Shown: positions 51,406 through 59,508 of the stretch, piece by piece | Numbering within the stretch: the stretch's first letter is position 1 | Layout: each line of letters opens with the position of its first letter | DNA from: Actinoallomurus sp963736325 | GTDB taxonomy: Bacteria; Actinomycetota; Actinomycetes; Streptosporangiales; Streptosporangiaceae | DNA: 64,000 nt | Direction: 5' to 3' | NCBI GenBank assembly: GCA_963736325.1 | Contig: CAVTOG010000008.1 | Coordinates: 1,054,001-1,118,000 of the forward strand | The notes under the pieces: model-generated | Databases searched by the model: none | What the model was told of the DNA's origin: nothing | The model's input: only the letters and a program-made list of their open reading frames with translations | Translations under genes and position numbers: made by a program

Positions 51406-51675
51406 TCATCCGTAGACGATGCGGCGAAGCTGGCGCACGGACAGCTCCGGTGGAGCGACCCGCCGCAGCGGCAGCTCGGCCGCGACGTGCTCGAAGATCT
51501 GGTCGTTGGTCAGGCCGCGCGCCCTGAGCTCCGCGTGCCGCCGCCGGACGAAGTCCTCGGCCTGCTCGGCGAAGTACGCGAGGACGTCGGCGACCACGCG
51601 CGCCGCCTCGCCCGGGCTCAGCGGGCTGGTACGGCTCAGGTGGGCGACGAGATCGTCGTACGGCGGAGCGGTCAT
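51406..51675 (-). CDS. Small helical protein co-transcribed with glmS
   Basis: 89-residue soluble protein ending 10 bases before the glmS start. It is helical (PYDDLVAHLSRTSPLSPGEA, RVVADVLAYFAEQAEDFVRR, RHAELRARGLTNDQIFEHVA) with a basic C-terminus (RQLRRIVYG). I do not recognise a family with confidence. The ATG is chosen at MTAPPYDD, about 36 bases downstream of a 30-bp palindrome. Its tight link to glmS suggests a role in amino-sugar supply or its control; that is inference only. Confidence 0.65.
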   Translation of the reverse strand: MTAPPYDDLVAHLSRTSPLSPGEAARVVADVLAYFAEQAEDFVRRRHAELRARGLTNDQIFEHVAAELPLRRVAPPELSVRQLRRIVYG

Positions 51676-51711
51676 GGATACGATCCTGACGGCTCGAAGC
51701 ACGCAAAGCCA

Positions 51712-51741
51712 AGTTTTGTGCCCGAAATCGGGCACAAAACT
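51712..51741. promoter_or_regulatory. 30-bp palindrome upstream of the small gene-glmS operon
   Basis: AGTTTTGTGCCCGA, two bases, then its exact 14-base complement. A TTGGCT with a TCAGGA 17 bases later on the minus strand follows directly, so the palindrome would sit just upstream of the -35. It has A-runs, not T-runs, after the stem on both strands, which argues against a terminator. Confidence 0.6.
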
Positions 51742-51819
51742 CGGAATGGCATTCATGAACCGCTTCCCGGACGACCTTCGATGCCTGATGGGACGACCGG
51801 AGATCGCGGAGAGTTCGGC

Positions 51820-52239
51820 TCAGGCCGTGGCGCCGCCGTCGACGGTGAGCATGTGCGCCAGCTCGTGGCGCATCGACAGCCAGACGCCGGTGAGGTTGAC
51901 GGCGACCATCGCCTCCCAGGCCGCCTCGTCCATGCCGGTCACGGGGCCGGCGGCCAGGACGGCCGCGTTGTTGAACGCGACGTGCAGGCCGCCGTGGCGC
52001 TCGACGGCGGTCGCGACGAGCCGTTCGACGTCGTGCGGGCGCGACACGTCGGCGGTCACCGCGCTCGCGTGGCCTCCGGCCTTCTCGGCGAGCCGTACGG
52101 TCTCGCCGAGCGTCTTCTCGCTCCGGCCGGCGACCACCACCGTCGCGCCCTCGCGGGCGAACGCGAGGGCCGTGGCGCGGCCGATGCCGGAGCCCCCTCC
52201 GGTGATGAGCGCGACCTTGCCGTGAAAGCGTGCCGTCAT
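51820..52239 (-). pseudogene. Short-chain dehydrogenase with large in-frame internal deletion
   Basis: 139 codons instead of about 250. The NAD-binding half is intact (KVALITGGGSGIGRATALAF, then FNNAAVLAAGP and VNLTGVWLSMRHE), but after HELAHML the frame jumps to the family's final strand, TVDGGATA. The missing 110 residues include the catalytic Ser and Tyr-x3-Lys, so it cannot be an active reductase. It is 38 bases after the TetR gene, in its operon. A usable remnant role cannot be excluded. Confidence 0.8.
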
Positions 52240-52277
52240 GTCGTCGTCTCCGTGATCGTCGAGCGTGCGTCGTTAAT

Positions 52278-52877
52278 TCAGATCGATCGTTCTGGTTCAT
52301 TCAGGACGGAGAGGGCCTGTTCCGCGGCGTCGTGCAGGCGTCCCGCGTCGGGCTCGGTGCGGCCGAGCACCCGTACGCCCTGGAGCAGCACGAGCAGGAA
52401 CCTCGCCAGCGCGCGCGGATCCCGGCCGGGTGCCAGCTCGCCCTGGACGCGCGCACGTGTCAGCGCCGAGGTCAGCGCGGTCTCCAGCGTGTCCCAGCTC
52501 GACGCGACGCGCCGGGCCGCCTGCGGGTCGCGTGGCGCGAGCTCGACGGCGGTGTTGACGACCATGCAGCCGCGTCTGCGCTCGTCGCCGAGGGTGTCGG
52601 CGACGTAGGAGGCGACCAGCGTGCGGACGGCCGGCAGTGCCGGGCCCGGCTGGGAGAGCGCCTCGACGACGAGGGCGTCCCTCGTCTCCAGGTAGCGTTC
52701 GAGCGCCCGCAGGTAGAGGTCGTGCTTGCCGCCGAAGGTCGCGTAGACGCTCGCGCGTGCGATGCCGAGCCGCTCGACGAGGTCGGCCATCGACGTGGCC
52801 TCATAGCCGCGCTCCCAGAACAGCTCCAGCGCCTTGCCGAGCGCCTCGTCGGGGTTGAACTCCTTGGTCCTCGCCAT
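52278..52877 (-). CDS. TetR/AcrR-family regulator
   Basis: 199-residue repressor: NPDEALGKALELFWERGYEA and TSMADLVERLGIARASVYAT form the helix-turn-helix, followed by FGGKHDLYLRALERYL. The C-terminus is of the AcrR/YcdC-like type with CMVVNTAVELAPRD. Upstream lies GACCG, two bases, CGGTC, a typical operator for this class. It heads an operon whose only other member is the deleted SDR gene, so its present target may be lost or elsewhere. Confidence 0.9.
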   Translation of the reverse strand: MARTKEFNPDEALGKALELFWERGYEATSMADLVERLGIARASVYATFGGKHDLYLRALERYLETRDALVVEALSQPGPALPAVRTLVASYVADTLGDERRRGCMVVNTAVELAPRDPQAARRVASSWDTLETALTSALTRARVQGELAPGRDPRALARFLLVLLQGVRVLGRTEPDAGRLHDAAEQALSVLNEPERSI

Positions 52878-52899
52878 GGGGCGAGCGTAGGGTTATCGA

Positions 52900-52911
52900 G
52901 ACCGGACGGTC
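52900..52911. promoter_or_regulatory. TetR operator
   Basis: GACCG, GA, CGGTC: a 12-bp palindrome 22 bases from the TetR start, extended to AGACCG. This form is frequent upstream of TetR genes with SDR partners. Confidence 0.6.
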
Positions 52912-53037
52912 AAATATTCGGTGCGAGAATCCGGCCTTACTGTGCGCGGCTTGTAGCACGGCGGTAACAATCCGGACCCGGCCGCGTAACCGAGCGTGGT
53001 CAAGATCGGCGTCAGGCCGTTCCGCAGGAGGTGCGTC

Positions 53038-54207
53038 GTGAAGGGAGAACCACTCGCCGGGTTCACCGTGGGCGTCACGACCGCACGCGACCACGAGGAG
53101 CTCGCCGATCTGCTCCAGGACAGCGGCGCGCGCGTCGTGCACGCGCCCGCGGTGCGGCTCGTGCCGCTCGCCGACGACGCCGGCCTCCTGGCGGCGACGC
53201 GGGAGATCCTCGCCCGCCCGGCCGACGCCATGGTCGTCACCACCGGCACGGGATTTCGCGCGTGGCTGGAGACGGCCGGCGGCTGGGGCCTGCGCGGCGA
53301 GTTGGCCGCACACCTGGACGACGTACGGATCCTGGCCTGCGGCCCGGGCGCCGGCGCGGCCGTACGCTCCGCCGGCATGACCGAGGCGTGGTCACCTGAG
53401 CACCGGGGCGGCGAGGAGGTCCTGCGGCACCTCCTGGAGGAGGACGTCCGCGGACGCCGGATCGCGGTGCAGCTGTACGGCGAGCCGACCTCCCACCTGG
53501 CCGTCTCCCTACGGCGCGCCGGAGCCGAGGTGGTCGAGATCCCGGTGTACCGGTGGGCGCGCACGGACGACCCGACGCCCCTGCGGCGGCTCGTCGGCCA
53601 GGCCGTGGCCGGCACGGTCGACGCGATCACCTTCACCGACCCGTCGGCGATCGCCGCCACCCTCGCCGTCGCGGCCGACGACGACCTCGAAGAACCCCTG
53701 CTGAACGCCCTGCGCACCCAGGTGGTGGCCGCCTGCGGAGGCCCGGCCGCCGCAGGCGTTCTGGAGATGCGCGGCGTGAGCACCGTCCACCCCGACGAAC
53801 CGCGCGCGGGCGCCCTCGTCCGCGCCCTCACCACCAAGCTCCCGGGCCGCCGGGCCCGCCGTGTCGCGGTGCACGGGCACGCGCTGGAGCTCCGCGGCCA
53901 CGCCGTGGTTCTCGACGGGCAGCTGCGTCCGATCGCGCCCGCCCCGATGGCGATCCTGCGGGCCCTCGCGCGCCGCCCCGGATACGTGGTCTCCCGCGCC
54001 GAGCTGTGCGGCGTGCTGCCCGGCCGCCCGCTGAACGGCGCAGTCCTGAACGGGCGGCCGAAGGCCGACGAGCACGCGGTGGAGATGGCGGTGGCGCGGC
54101 TGCGCCGGGGCCTGGGCCGTGGCGGCCTCGTGGAGACGGTCGTCAAACGCGGCTACCGCCTCGCCTGCGAACCGGTGCGTTCCGGCCCCGGGGTCAGTGC
54201 ACGATGA
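53038..54207 (+). CDS. Uroporphyrinogen-III synthase domain fused to winged-helix DNA-binding domain
   Basis: 389-residue fusion. Residues 1-270 form a HemD domain (FTVGVTTARDHEELADLLQD, LACGPGAGAAVRSAGM, QLYGEPTSHLAVSLRRAGAE, VDAITFTDPSAIAATL). Residues 285-380 form an OmpR/PhoB-type winged helix: LRPIAPAPMAILRALARRPG, VVSRAELCGVLPG, EHAVEMAVARLRRGLG and LVETVVKRGYRLA. The same architecture is Rv0260c in M. tuberculosis, where the HemD part is thought to serve sensing rather than tetrapyrrole synthesis. GTG start with AGGAGG six bases upstream. It overlaps the end of glgC by 14 bases. Confidence 0.9.
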   Translation: MKGEPLAGFTVGVTTARDHEELADLLQDSGARVVHAPAVRLVPLADDAGLLAATREILARPADAMVVTTGTGFRAWLETAGGWGLRGELAAHLDDVRILACGPGAGAAVRSAGMTEAWSPEHRGGEEVLRHLLEEDVRGRRIAVQLYGEPTSHLAVSLRRAGAEVVEIPVYRWARTDDPTPLRRLVGQAVAGTVDAITFTDPSAIAATLAVAADDDLEEPLLNALRTQVVAACGGPAAAGVLEMRGVSTVHPDEPRAGALVRALTTKLPGRRARRVAVHGHALELRGHAVVLDGQLRPIAPAPMAILRALARRPGYVVSRAELCGVLPGRPLNGAVLNGRPKADEHAVEMAVARLRRGLGRGGLVETVVKRGYRLACEPVRSGPGVSAR

Positions 54208-55429
54208 TCTGGTTCTTCCCCACGACGCGTACGCCGCTCGGGGTGACGGTGAAGCGCGCGCGGTCGTGCTCCAGGTCGACGCCGATCTCGGCGCCGTCGG
54301 GGACGACCACGTTCTTGTCGAGGATGGCGCGGCGCACGACGGCGCCGCGGCCCACACGCACCCCGTCCATCAGCACCGAGTCGCAGACCGAGGAGCCCGC
54401 GTCCAGGTGGACGTCGGGCGACAGGATCGAGCCTTCGGCCGACCCACCGGAGAGGATGGCACCGGGGGAGATCATCGAGTCGATCGCGAACCCGCGGCGC
54501 CCGCTCTCGTTGAAGACGAACTTGGCCGGCGGAAGCGACTCGTACCCGGAGTAGATCGGCCACTTCCGGTTGTAGAGGTTGAAGACGGGATGGACCGAGA
54601 TCAGGTCCATGTGCGCCTCGTAGAAGGCGTCGAGGGTGCCGACGTCGCGCCAGTAGCCGCGGTCGCGCTCGTTCGATCCGGGCACCCGGTTGTTCGCGAA
54701 GTCGTACACCTGGGCCTTGCCGGCGGCGACGAGCCGCGGGATGAGGTCGCCGCCGACGTCGTGTCGGCTCGACGGGTCGAGCGCGTCCTGCTTCACCACG
54801 TCGATCAGCACGTTCGTGTCGAACACGTAGTTGCCCATCGAGGCGTACACCTGGTCGGGCGCGTCGGGCAGGCCGACGGCGTCCTTGGGCTTCTCACGGA
54901 ACGCCGAGACGCCGACGCCGTCCGCGCCGGTCTCGATCACACCGAACTGGTCGGCGAGGGACAGTGGCTGGCGGATCGCGGCGATGGTCACGCCGGCTCC
55001 GCTCTCCACGTGCTGGTCCACCATCTGGCGCGGGTCCATGCGGTAGATGTGATCGGCGCCGAAGACGACGACGTGGTCGGGGCGGTCGTCCTCGATGAGG
55101 TTGAAGTTCTGCAGGATCGCGTCGGCGGAGCCCGCGAACCAGCGCGGGCCGAGGCGCTGCTGCGCCGGCACCGGGGTCACGTAGTTGCCCAGCAGCGTCG
55201 ACATCCGCCAGGTGCGCGAGACGTGCCGGTCCAGGCTGTGGCTCTTGTACTGCGTGAGCACCACGATCCGCAGGAAACCGGCGTTGGCCAGGTTGGAGAG
55301 GACGAAGTCGATCAGCCGGTACATGCCGCCGAACGGCACGGCCGGCTTGGCCCGGTCGGCCGTCAGGGGCATCAACCGCTTGCCCTCGCCACCGGCCAGC
55401 ACCATCGACAGCACCTGAGGGGTCGCCAT
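54194..55429 (-). CDS. glgC: Glucose-1-phosphate adenylyltransferase
   Basis: 411-residue ADP-glucose pyrophosphorylase, first committed step of glycogen or alpha-glucan synthesis. Seen: LAGGEGKRLMPLTADRAKPA (nucleotide loop and effector Arg/Lys), the FGADHIYRMD substrate loop, FREKP, and the C-terminal beta-helix domain. Length is standard. Start ATG MATPQVLSMVL is conserved in actinobacteria. Divergent from the glycogen synthase gene over 70 bases, the usual actinobacterial arrangement. Confidence 0.97.
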   Translation of the reverse strand: MATPQVLSMVLAGGEGKRLMPLTADRAKPAVPFGGMYRLIDFVLSNLANAGFLRIVVLTQYKSHSLDRHVSRTWRMSTLLGNYVTPVPAQQRLGPRWFAGSADAILQNFNLIEDDRPDHVVVFGADHIYRMDPRQMVDQHVESGAGVTIAAIRQPLSLADQFGVIETGADGVGVSAFREKPKDAVGLPDAPDQVYASMGNYVFDTNVLIDVVKQDALDPSSRHDVGGDLIPRLVAAGKAQVYDFANNRVPGSNERDRGYWRDVGTLDAFYEAHMDLISVHPVFNLYNRKWPIYSGYESLPPAKFVFNESGRRGFAIDSMISPGAILSGGSAEGSILSPDVHLDAGSSVCDSVLMDGVRVGRGAVVRRAILDKNVVVPDGAEIGVDLEHDRARFTVTPSGVRVVGKNQIIVH

Positions 55430-55486
55430 GGTCGGACAGTATCCGCCTGGACGGCGCTGAAACCGCCGCGGAGGTGGTTGCCGCAC

Positions 55487-55499
55487 TAATCTACGAAAT
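55487..55499 (+). promoter_or_regulatory. Likely -10 element of a leaderless glgA mRNA
   Basis: TAATCT at 55487-55492 stands eight bases before the glgA ATG, and there is no ribosome site between glgC and glgA. Transcription would begin at or next to the A of the ATG, so a leaderless message is expected. I see no good -35. Confidence 0.45.
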
Positions 55500-56684
55500 A
55501 TGCGCGTAGACCTGCTCACCCGCGAATACCCGCCGGACGTGTACGGGGGAGCCGGTGTCCATGTCGAATACCTGGCTCGTGAGCTGCGTGAACTCGGCGA
55601 TGTCCGGGTCCGCTGCTTCGGCGCGGACCGCGACGAGCCGGGCGTGTCGGGCTACCGGATCCCCGGCGGCCTGGACACCGCGAACGCGGCCCTGCAGGTG
55701 CTGGGCGTCGACCTGGAGATGGCCGCCGCCTGCGCGGGCGCGGACCTGGTGCACAGCCACACCTGGTACGCCAACATGGCCGGGCACGTCGCCAAGCTGC
55801 TGCACGGGGTGCCGCACGTCGTGACCACCCACAGCCTGGAGCCGTTGCGGCCCTGGAAGGCCGAGCAGCTCGGCGGCGGCTACGCGATCTCGTCATGGTC
55901 CGAACGGACCGCGATCCTGGCCGCCGACGCGATCGTGGCCGTGTCGGCGGGCATGCGCCGTGACGTCCTCGCCGCCTACCCGGACGTCGACCCCGCCAAG
56001 GTCACGGTCCTGCACAACGGCATCGACACCGGCGAGTACGCCCCCGACCACGGCACGGACGTCCTCACCCGGCTCGGCATCGACCCGGACCGCCCCTCCG
56101 TGGTGTTCGTCGGGCGCATCACCCGGCAGAAGGGCCTGCCCTACCTCCTGCGCGCCGCCCGGTCGCTCGACCCCGCCGTCCAGTTGGTGCTCTGCGCCGG
56201 CGCGCCGGACACCCCCGACATCGCCGCCGAGGTCCAGACCCTCGTCGACGGCCTGCGGGCCGACCGCGACGGCATCGTCTGGATCGAGCGGATGCTGCCG
56301 CGGCCCGACGTCGTGCAGATCCTCAGCCACGCGAGCGCCTTCGTCTGCCCGTCGATCTACGAGCCGATGGGCATCGTCAACCTGGAGGCCATGGCCTGCG
56401 AGGCACCCGTCGTCGCCACCGCGACCGGCGGCATCCCCGAGGTCGTCGCCGACGGCGAGACGGGCCTGCTCGTGCCCATCGAGCAGTCCGCCGACGGCAC
56501 CGGCACCCCCGTCGACCCGGACCGGTTCGTCCGCGACCTCGCGGACCGGATCAACGCCCTGACCGCCGACGCCGGCCGCGCGGAGGCGATGGGGAAGGCA
56601 GGGCGCGAACGGACGGTCGAGCACTTCTCCTGGCCGCGCGTCGCCCGCCGCACCCACGCCCTCTACGAGAGCCTCACCCGGTAG
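55500..56684 (+). CDS. glgA: Glycogen synthase / alpha-glucan glycosyltransferase (GT4)
   Basis: 394-residue transferase using ADP-glucose to extend alpha-glucan or, as in the related mycobacterial GlgM (Rv1212c), to make maltose-1-phosphate. Seen: LTREYPPDVYGGAGVHVEYL (acceptor site), HSHTWYANMAGHVA, VVFVGRITRQKGLPYLLRAA, and PSIYEPMGIVNLEAMACEAP with the EX7E motif. Length fits the short GT4-type synthase. Divergent with glgC. Which of the two activities applies cannot be read from sequence. Confidence 0.93.
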   Translation: MRVDLLTREYPPDVYGGAGVHVEYLARELRELGDVRVRCFGADRDEPGVSGYRIPGGLDTANAALQVLGVDLEMAAACAGADLVHSHTWYANMAGHVAKLLHGVPHVVTTHSLEPLRPWKAEQLGGGYAISSWSERTAILAADAIVAVSAGMRRDVLAAYPDVDPAKVTVLHNGIDTGEYAPDHGTDVLTRLGIDPDRPSVVFVGRITRQKGLPYLLRAARSLDPAVQLVLCAGAPDTPDIAAEVQTLVDGLRADRDGIVWIERMLPRPDVVQILSHASAFVCPSIYEPMGIVNLEAMACEAPVVATATGGIPEVVADGETGLLVPIEQSADGTGTPVDPDRFVRDLADRINALTADAGRAEAMGKAGRERTVEHFSWPRVARRTHALYESLTR

Positions 56685-56758
56685 GCCGGTTCTCCGGGTT
56701 CGCCATCTCCTCGGCGCGGCCGACGAGGGCGCCTCCGTCGCCTTCGGGTGGCGCCGGG

Positions 56759-57208
56759 GCGCGGGATCGAGTACGTCGACGCCGGCATCTCCGGCGGCGA
56801 CCTCGGAGGTCATGGTGGCCGGGCGCAAGGCCGGCCTCGACATGCGGAGCCTGCTCAATGCGAGCAGCGGCGTCAACTTCGCGACGATCAACAGGGTTCC
56901 GCACATCGTCGAAGGCGACTATCTCGAAGGAGGCCTGACCGGGGACGCTGATGATGAAGGACGTGGTGCTCTACGTCGACCACCTGCGCGGCCTCGGCGT
57001 GCCCTCCCTCAACGCCTCCGGGCCGATGGCGAGCTTCGGGTCGGCCAACAGCACCGGATACGCCGACAAGATCAGCAATCGCGTGGTCGACGCAATCGGG
57101 GACGTCTCGGGCGGGGTACGCCTCTACGGCGATCCCACCGGCGAGCGTCCACGTCGAGGTGAAGTCCGCCGAGACCGGCGCCCAGCATCAGTTCTAAGTG
57201 GGTGTTGA
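56759..57208 (+). pseudogene. Fragmented 3-hydroxyisobutyrate dehydrogenase-like gene
   Basis: Pieces of one family occur in order in different frames: RGIEYVDAGISGG (end of the NAD domain), then EVMVAGRKAGLDMRSLLNAS and SGVNFATINRVPHIVEGDYL in a second frame, then LMMKDVVLYVDHLRGLGVPS and LNASGPMASFGSANSTGYAD in a third. About 150 residues including the catalytic Lys region are missing, with at least two frameshifts. A further frame change near 57140 gives VHVEVKSAETGAQHQF before TAA at 57197. Clearly non-functional. 57209-57332 holds only an unassigned coding-like stretch (RYEELVAAGREQLALAA). Confidence 0.85.
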
Positions 57209-57332
57209 CGGGTCGGGAAGGTCAGCAGGGCGCGGTATGAGGAGCTGGTCGCCGCAGGGCGGGAGCAGCTGGCGCTGGCAGCCGCAGCGCCGTTGTCCGC
57301 CCGGGATGGTCGGTTCGGGGCGGTGCCGGGTG

Positions 57333-58238
57333 TCAGGTGACGTTGATGGTCACGGCGGCGGTGTGTAGAACCCCGCCGGTCTGGAATTGCACGAACAGCC
57401 GCCAGGCACCGGCCTTGGCGAACCCGGCATGGAACGTCAGGTTCGGGCCGCCGTGGTCACCATGTACCGCGCCCATCGGGTGTAGGTGTGCGAACGCCAG
57501 GTCACCGGCGTGGATTGCGGTCACGTGCGCGTAGGTGTCCAGGTACGGCTGAAGGTCGGTGACGGGTTGGCCGTCCTTGGACACGGCTACGGTTAAAGGA
57601 TGCATCATGCCAGCCATGGGCTGGCCGGTCACGGTCAGGGCGTAGCCGTCCACGCTCGTGGTCGTCGATGCCGGTGGCAGCGCCACGGCCGAGTATGCGC
57701 CCGGCACTTTGATAGTCCGTGAGAGCACCGCGTCGGTGGTCTTGCCGGCCGCGTCCTTGGCGGCGAACTGGGCGTACAGTCGCCAGGTCCCCGGCCGCAG
57801 CGCGGACAGGCGGGCGGTCCAGGTGCCGTCGGCGGCCATGGTCGGGTGTACGTGCTGGAACCCGGTCACGTCCGCGCGGATCGCGTAGAAGTGCAGGAGC
57901 TTGGTCTGCTCCCGCACGAAGGTCGTTACCGGCTTGCCATCCGGGCCGGTGATCGTGAACCGGTATGAGACGGGCTGCCCTGCCGGAAGCGTCGTCACCG
58001 TGGACCTTAACGAGTAGCCGGACGCCGAGGCCAGCAGGCCGTCTCCGGCTACGGTATGCATGCCGGGACTCATCCCCGGCATTCCTGGCATCGGTGTCGC
58101 GGAGGTCGAGTGCGGCATGCCCATTCCCGGCTTGGACGAGTCGTGAGAGCCAGATGAGCCGCAGGCCGTCAAAGTGAGCGTGGACAGCAGCATGGCCACA
58201 CCGACCACGCGTCGGCGGCCGAGAGAACCGATCATCAT
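57333..58238 (-). CDS. His/Met-rich lipoprotein, probably metal-related
   Basis: 301-residue exported lipoprotein. Signal: RRRVVGVAMLLSTLTLTAC, with the lipobox LTAC. A Met/His-rich linker follows (GMGMPHSTSATPMPGMPGMS, then PGMHTV), like copper-chaperone tails. Two repeats of a beta-rich domain each contain an HxHP motif: FQHVHPTMAADGTWTA and FAHLHPMGAVHGDHGG. The combination suggests binding of Cu or another soft metal outside the cell; no published function is known to me. Start at the first of two ATGs, with AAGGA upstream. G+C is lower than its neighbours. Confidence 0.72.
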   Translation of the reverse strand: MMIGSLGRRRVVGVAMLLSTLTLTACGSSGSHDSSKPGMGMPHSTSATPMPGMPGMSPGMHTVAGDGLLASASGYSLRSTVTTLPAGQPVSYRFTITGPDGKPVTTFVREQTKLLHFYAIRADVTGFQHVHPTMAADGTWTARLSALRPGTWRLYAQFAAKDAAGKTTDAVLSRTIKVPGAYSAVALPPASTTTSVDGYALTVTGQPMAGMMHPLTVAVSKDGQPVTDLQPYLDTYAHVTAIHAGDLAFAHLHPMGAVHGDHGGPNLTFHAGFAKAGAWRLFVQFQTGGVLHTAAVTINVT

Positions 58239-58272
58239 AGTTTCAAGTGATCCTTCGAAGCGGGGTCGCGTC

Positions 58273-58507
58273 TCACGTGCCCGACAAACACGACACTAGA
58301 GCCCGCCGAGAACGCGCGGACCAGCAGGCCCTGCCACTTACCGATCCCGAACGCGCGCTGGGATCGGGCGCGAGGCCGTACCCCTCGCTGCCATCGGTGA
58401 TCACCGCGCCGCACAGCTCGCAGACCTGCCGGGAGCGCCGCGTGATCAGCTCTGCCCAGAGTCCAACGCAGCCCGTGTCGTCTTACCATCTGCCATGTCC
58501 TGGACAT
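58273..58507 (-). pseudogene. Remnant of a small CxxC zinc-finger-like protein
   Basis: An ATG-started frame gives MSRTWQMVRRHGLRWTL, and a shifted frame continues AELITRRSRQVCELCGAVIT followed by DGSEGYGLAPDPSA. Together they resemble a small actinobacterial protein with a CxxC zinc site; the expected second Cys part is replaced by unrelated sequence ending at 58273. One frameshift plus a changed tail. The rest of 58239-58818 shows no intact gene. Confidence 0.35.
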
Positions 58508-58766
58508 ACCCAGTCTACGATTGATGATCAAGAGCGCGGCCCGTTTCTGCCCTATTCCGGTGGCACCCCTCAACCGCATGCACGAACTCGCCGTGCACGT
58601 ACGCGGCGCGGTCAATAACGGGTGCACCGGCGAGGCCTGGCCGGCGTGACCGACCGTCGCGCTCTGGGCGGACGCCGCCGACAGGCTTCCGCCCGACGCC
58701 GACCATACTGAGATCGTCCGATGGCTCGAAGCCGAACAGAGCCCGGCGGAAACTGGCGGGTTTTCG

Positions 58767-58784
58767 TATGATAGGCAGACCATA
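58767..58784 (+). promoter_or_regulatory. Probable GntR operator
   Basis: TATGAT, six bases, ACCATA (one mismatch to perfect symmetry) in an AT-rich patch 35 bases ahead of the GntR gene. It is placed for autoregulation. Confidence 0.4.
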
Positions 58785-58818
58785 TGCTCAATAAATCGCG
58801 ACCGGGCGGGACGAGGCG

Positions 58819-59508
58819 ATGAGCGCACTCAGCGGCATTCACGTGGGCCGTGTGGCCGCCCCCCTGCGTGAGCAGGTGCTGGACGGCCTGCGCGCCGCCA
58901 TCCTCAACTTCGACCTCAAACCGGGCGAGCGGCTCGTCGAGCGCGAGCTGATCGAGCAGATCGGCGTCTCACGCACGACGATCCGCGAGGTGCTGCGCGA
59001 GCTGACCGCCGAAGGCCTCGTGGTGGTCATCCCCCAGAAGGGCGCGGTCGTCTACGCGCCCTCGCAGGAGGAGGCCAAGGACCTCTACGCCGTACGCGCT
59101 TCGCTGGAGGCGCTCGCGGTCCGCCGCTTCATCGAGCGCGCCCCCGCCGAAAGGATCGAGGCGCTCAAGGCCACGCTCGTCGAGATCGAGGCCGTCTCCG
59201 ATGGCGACGGCGGCATGCTCGCGCTGCTCCACGCCAAGGACCACTTCTACGACGTGCTCCTCGACGGCGCGGCGAGCGCGACCATCCAGCAGATCCTCGC
59301 GGGCGTGCAGGCGCGTGTCCGCCTCCTGCGTGCGACCTCGCTGTCCCAGCCGGGCCGCTCCAAGGAGGTCGTGGCCGAGATCAGGGCCCTCGTCGAGGCC
59401 ATCGCCGACCGCGACGTCGACCAGGCGATCAAGCTCTGCGACGCGCACCTGAAGAAGGCGGCCGCGACGGGCATCAAGGCCCTTGAGGCCGAGAGCGAGC
59501 AGGAGTAG
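58819..59508 (+). CDS. GntR-family regulator, FCD (FadR) subgroup
   Basis: 229-residue regulator. The winged helix reads LREQVLDGLRAAILNFDLKP, GERLVERELIEQIGVSRTTI and REVLRELTAEGLVVVIPQKG. The C-terminal FCD helical bundle (about 85-220) has the usual metal/ligand positions, AKDHFYDVLLDGA being the Asp/His-bearing helix. FCD regulators sense organic acids. Target unknown; the downstream CPBP gene is broken and on the other strand. Confidence 0.9.
   Translation: MSALSGIHVGRVAAPLREQVLDGLRAAILNFDLKPGERLVERELIEQIGVSRTTIREVLRELTAEGLVVVIPQKGAVVYAPSQEEAKDLYAVRASLEALAVRRFIERAPAERIEALKATLVEIEAVSDGDGGMLALLHAKDHFYDVLLDGAASATIQQILAGVQARVRLLRATSLSQPGRSKEVVAEIRALVEAIADRDVDQAIKLCDAHLKKAAATGIKALEAESEQE

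Noticed and set aside
51712..51741. Palindrome considered as a rho-independent terminator of the SDR gene
   Set aside because: The stem is followed by A residues rather than T on either strand, and it lies about 80 bases past the SDR stop but right at the next operon's promoter.
58555..58800. Coding-like stretch (ADAADRLPPDADHTEIVRWL) ahead of GntR
   Set aside because: Interrupted by a stop, no start or family match; too little to call a gene or a named remnant.
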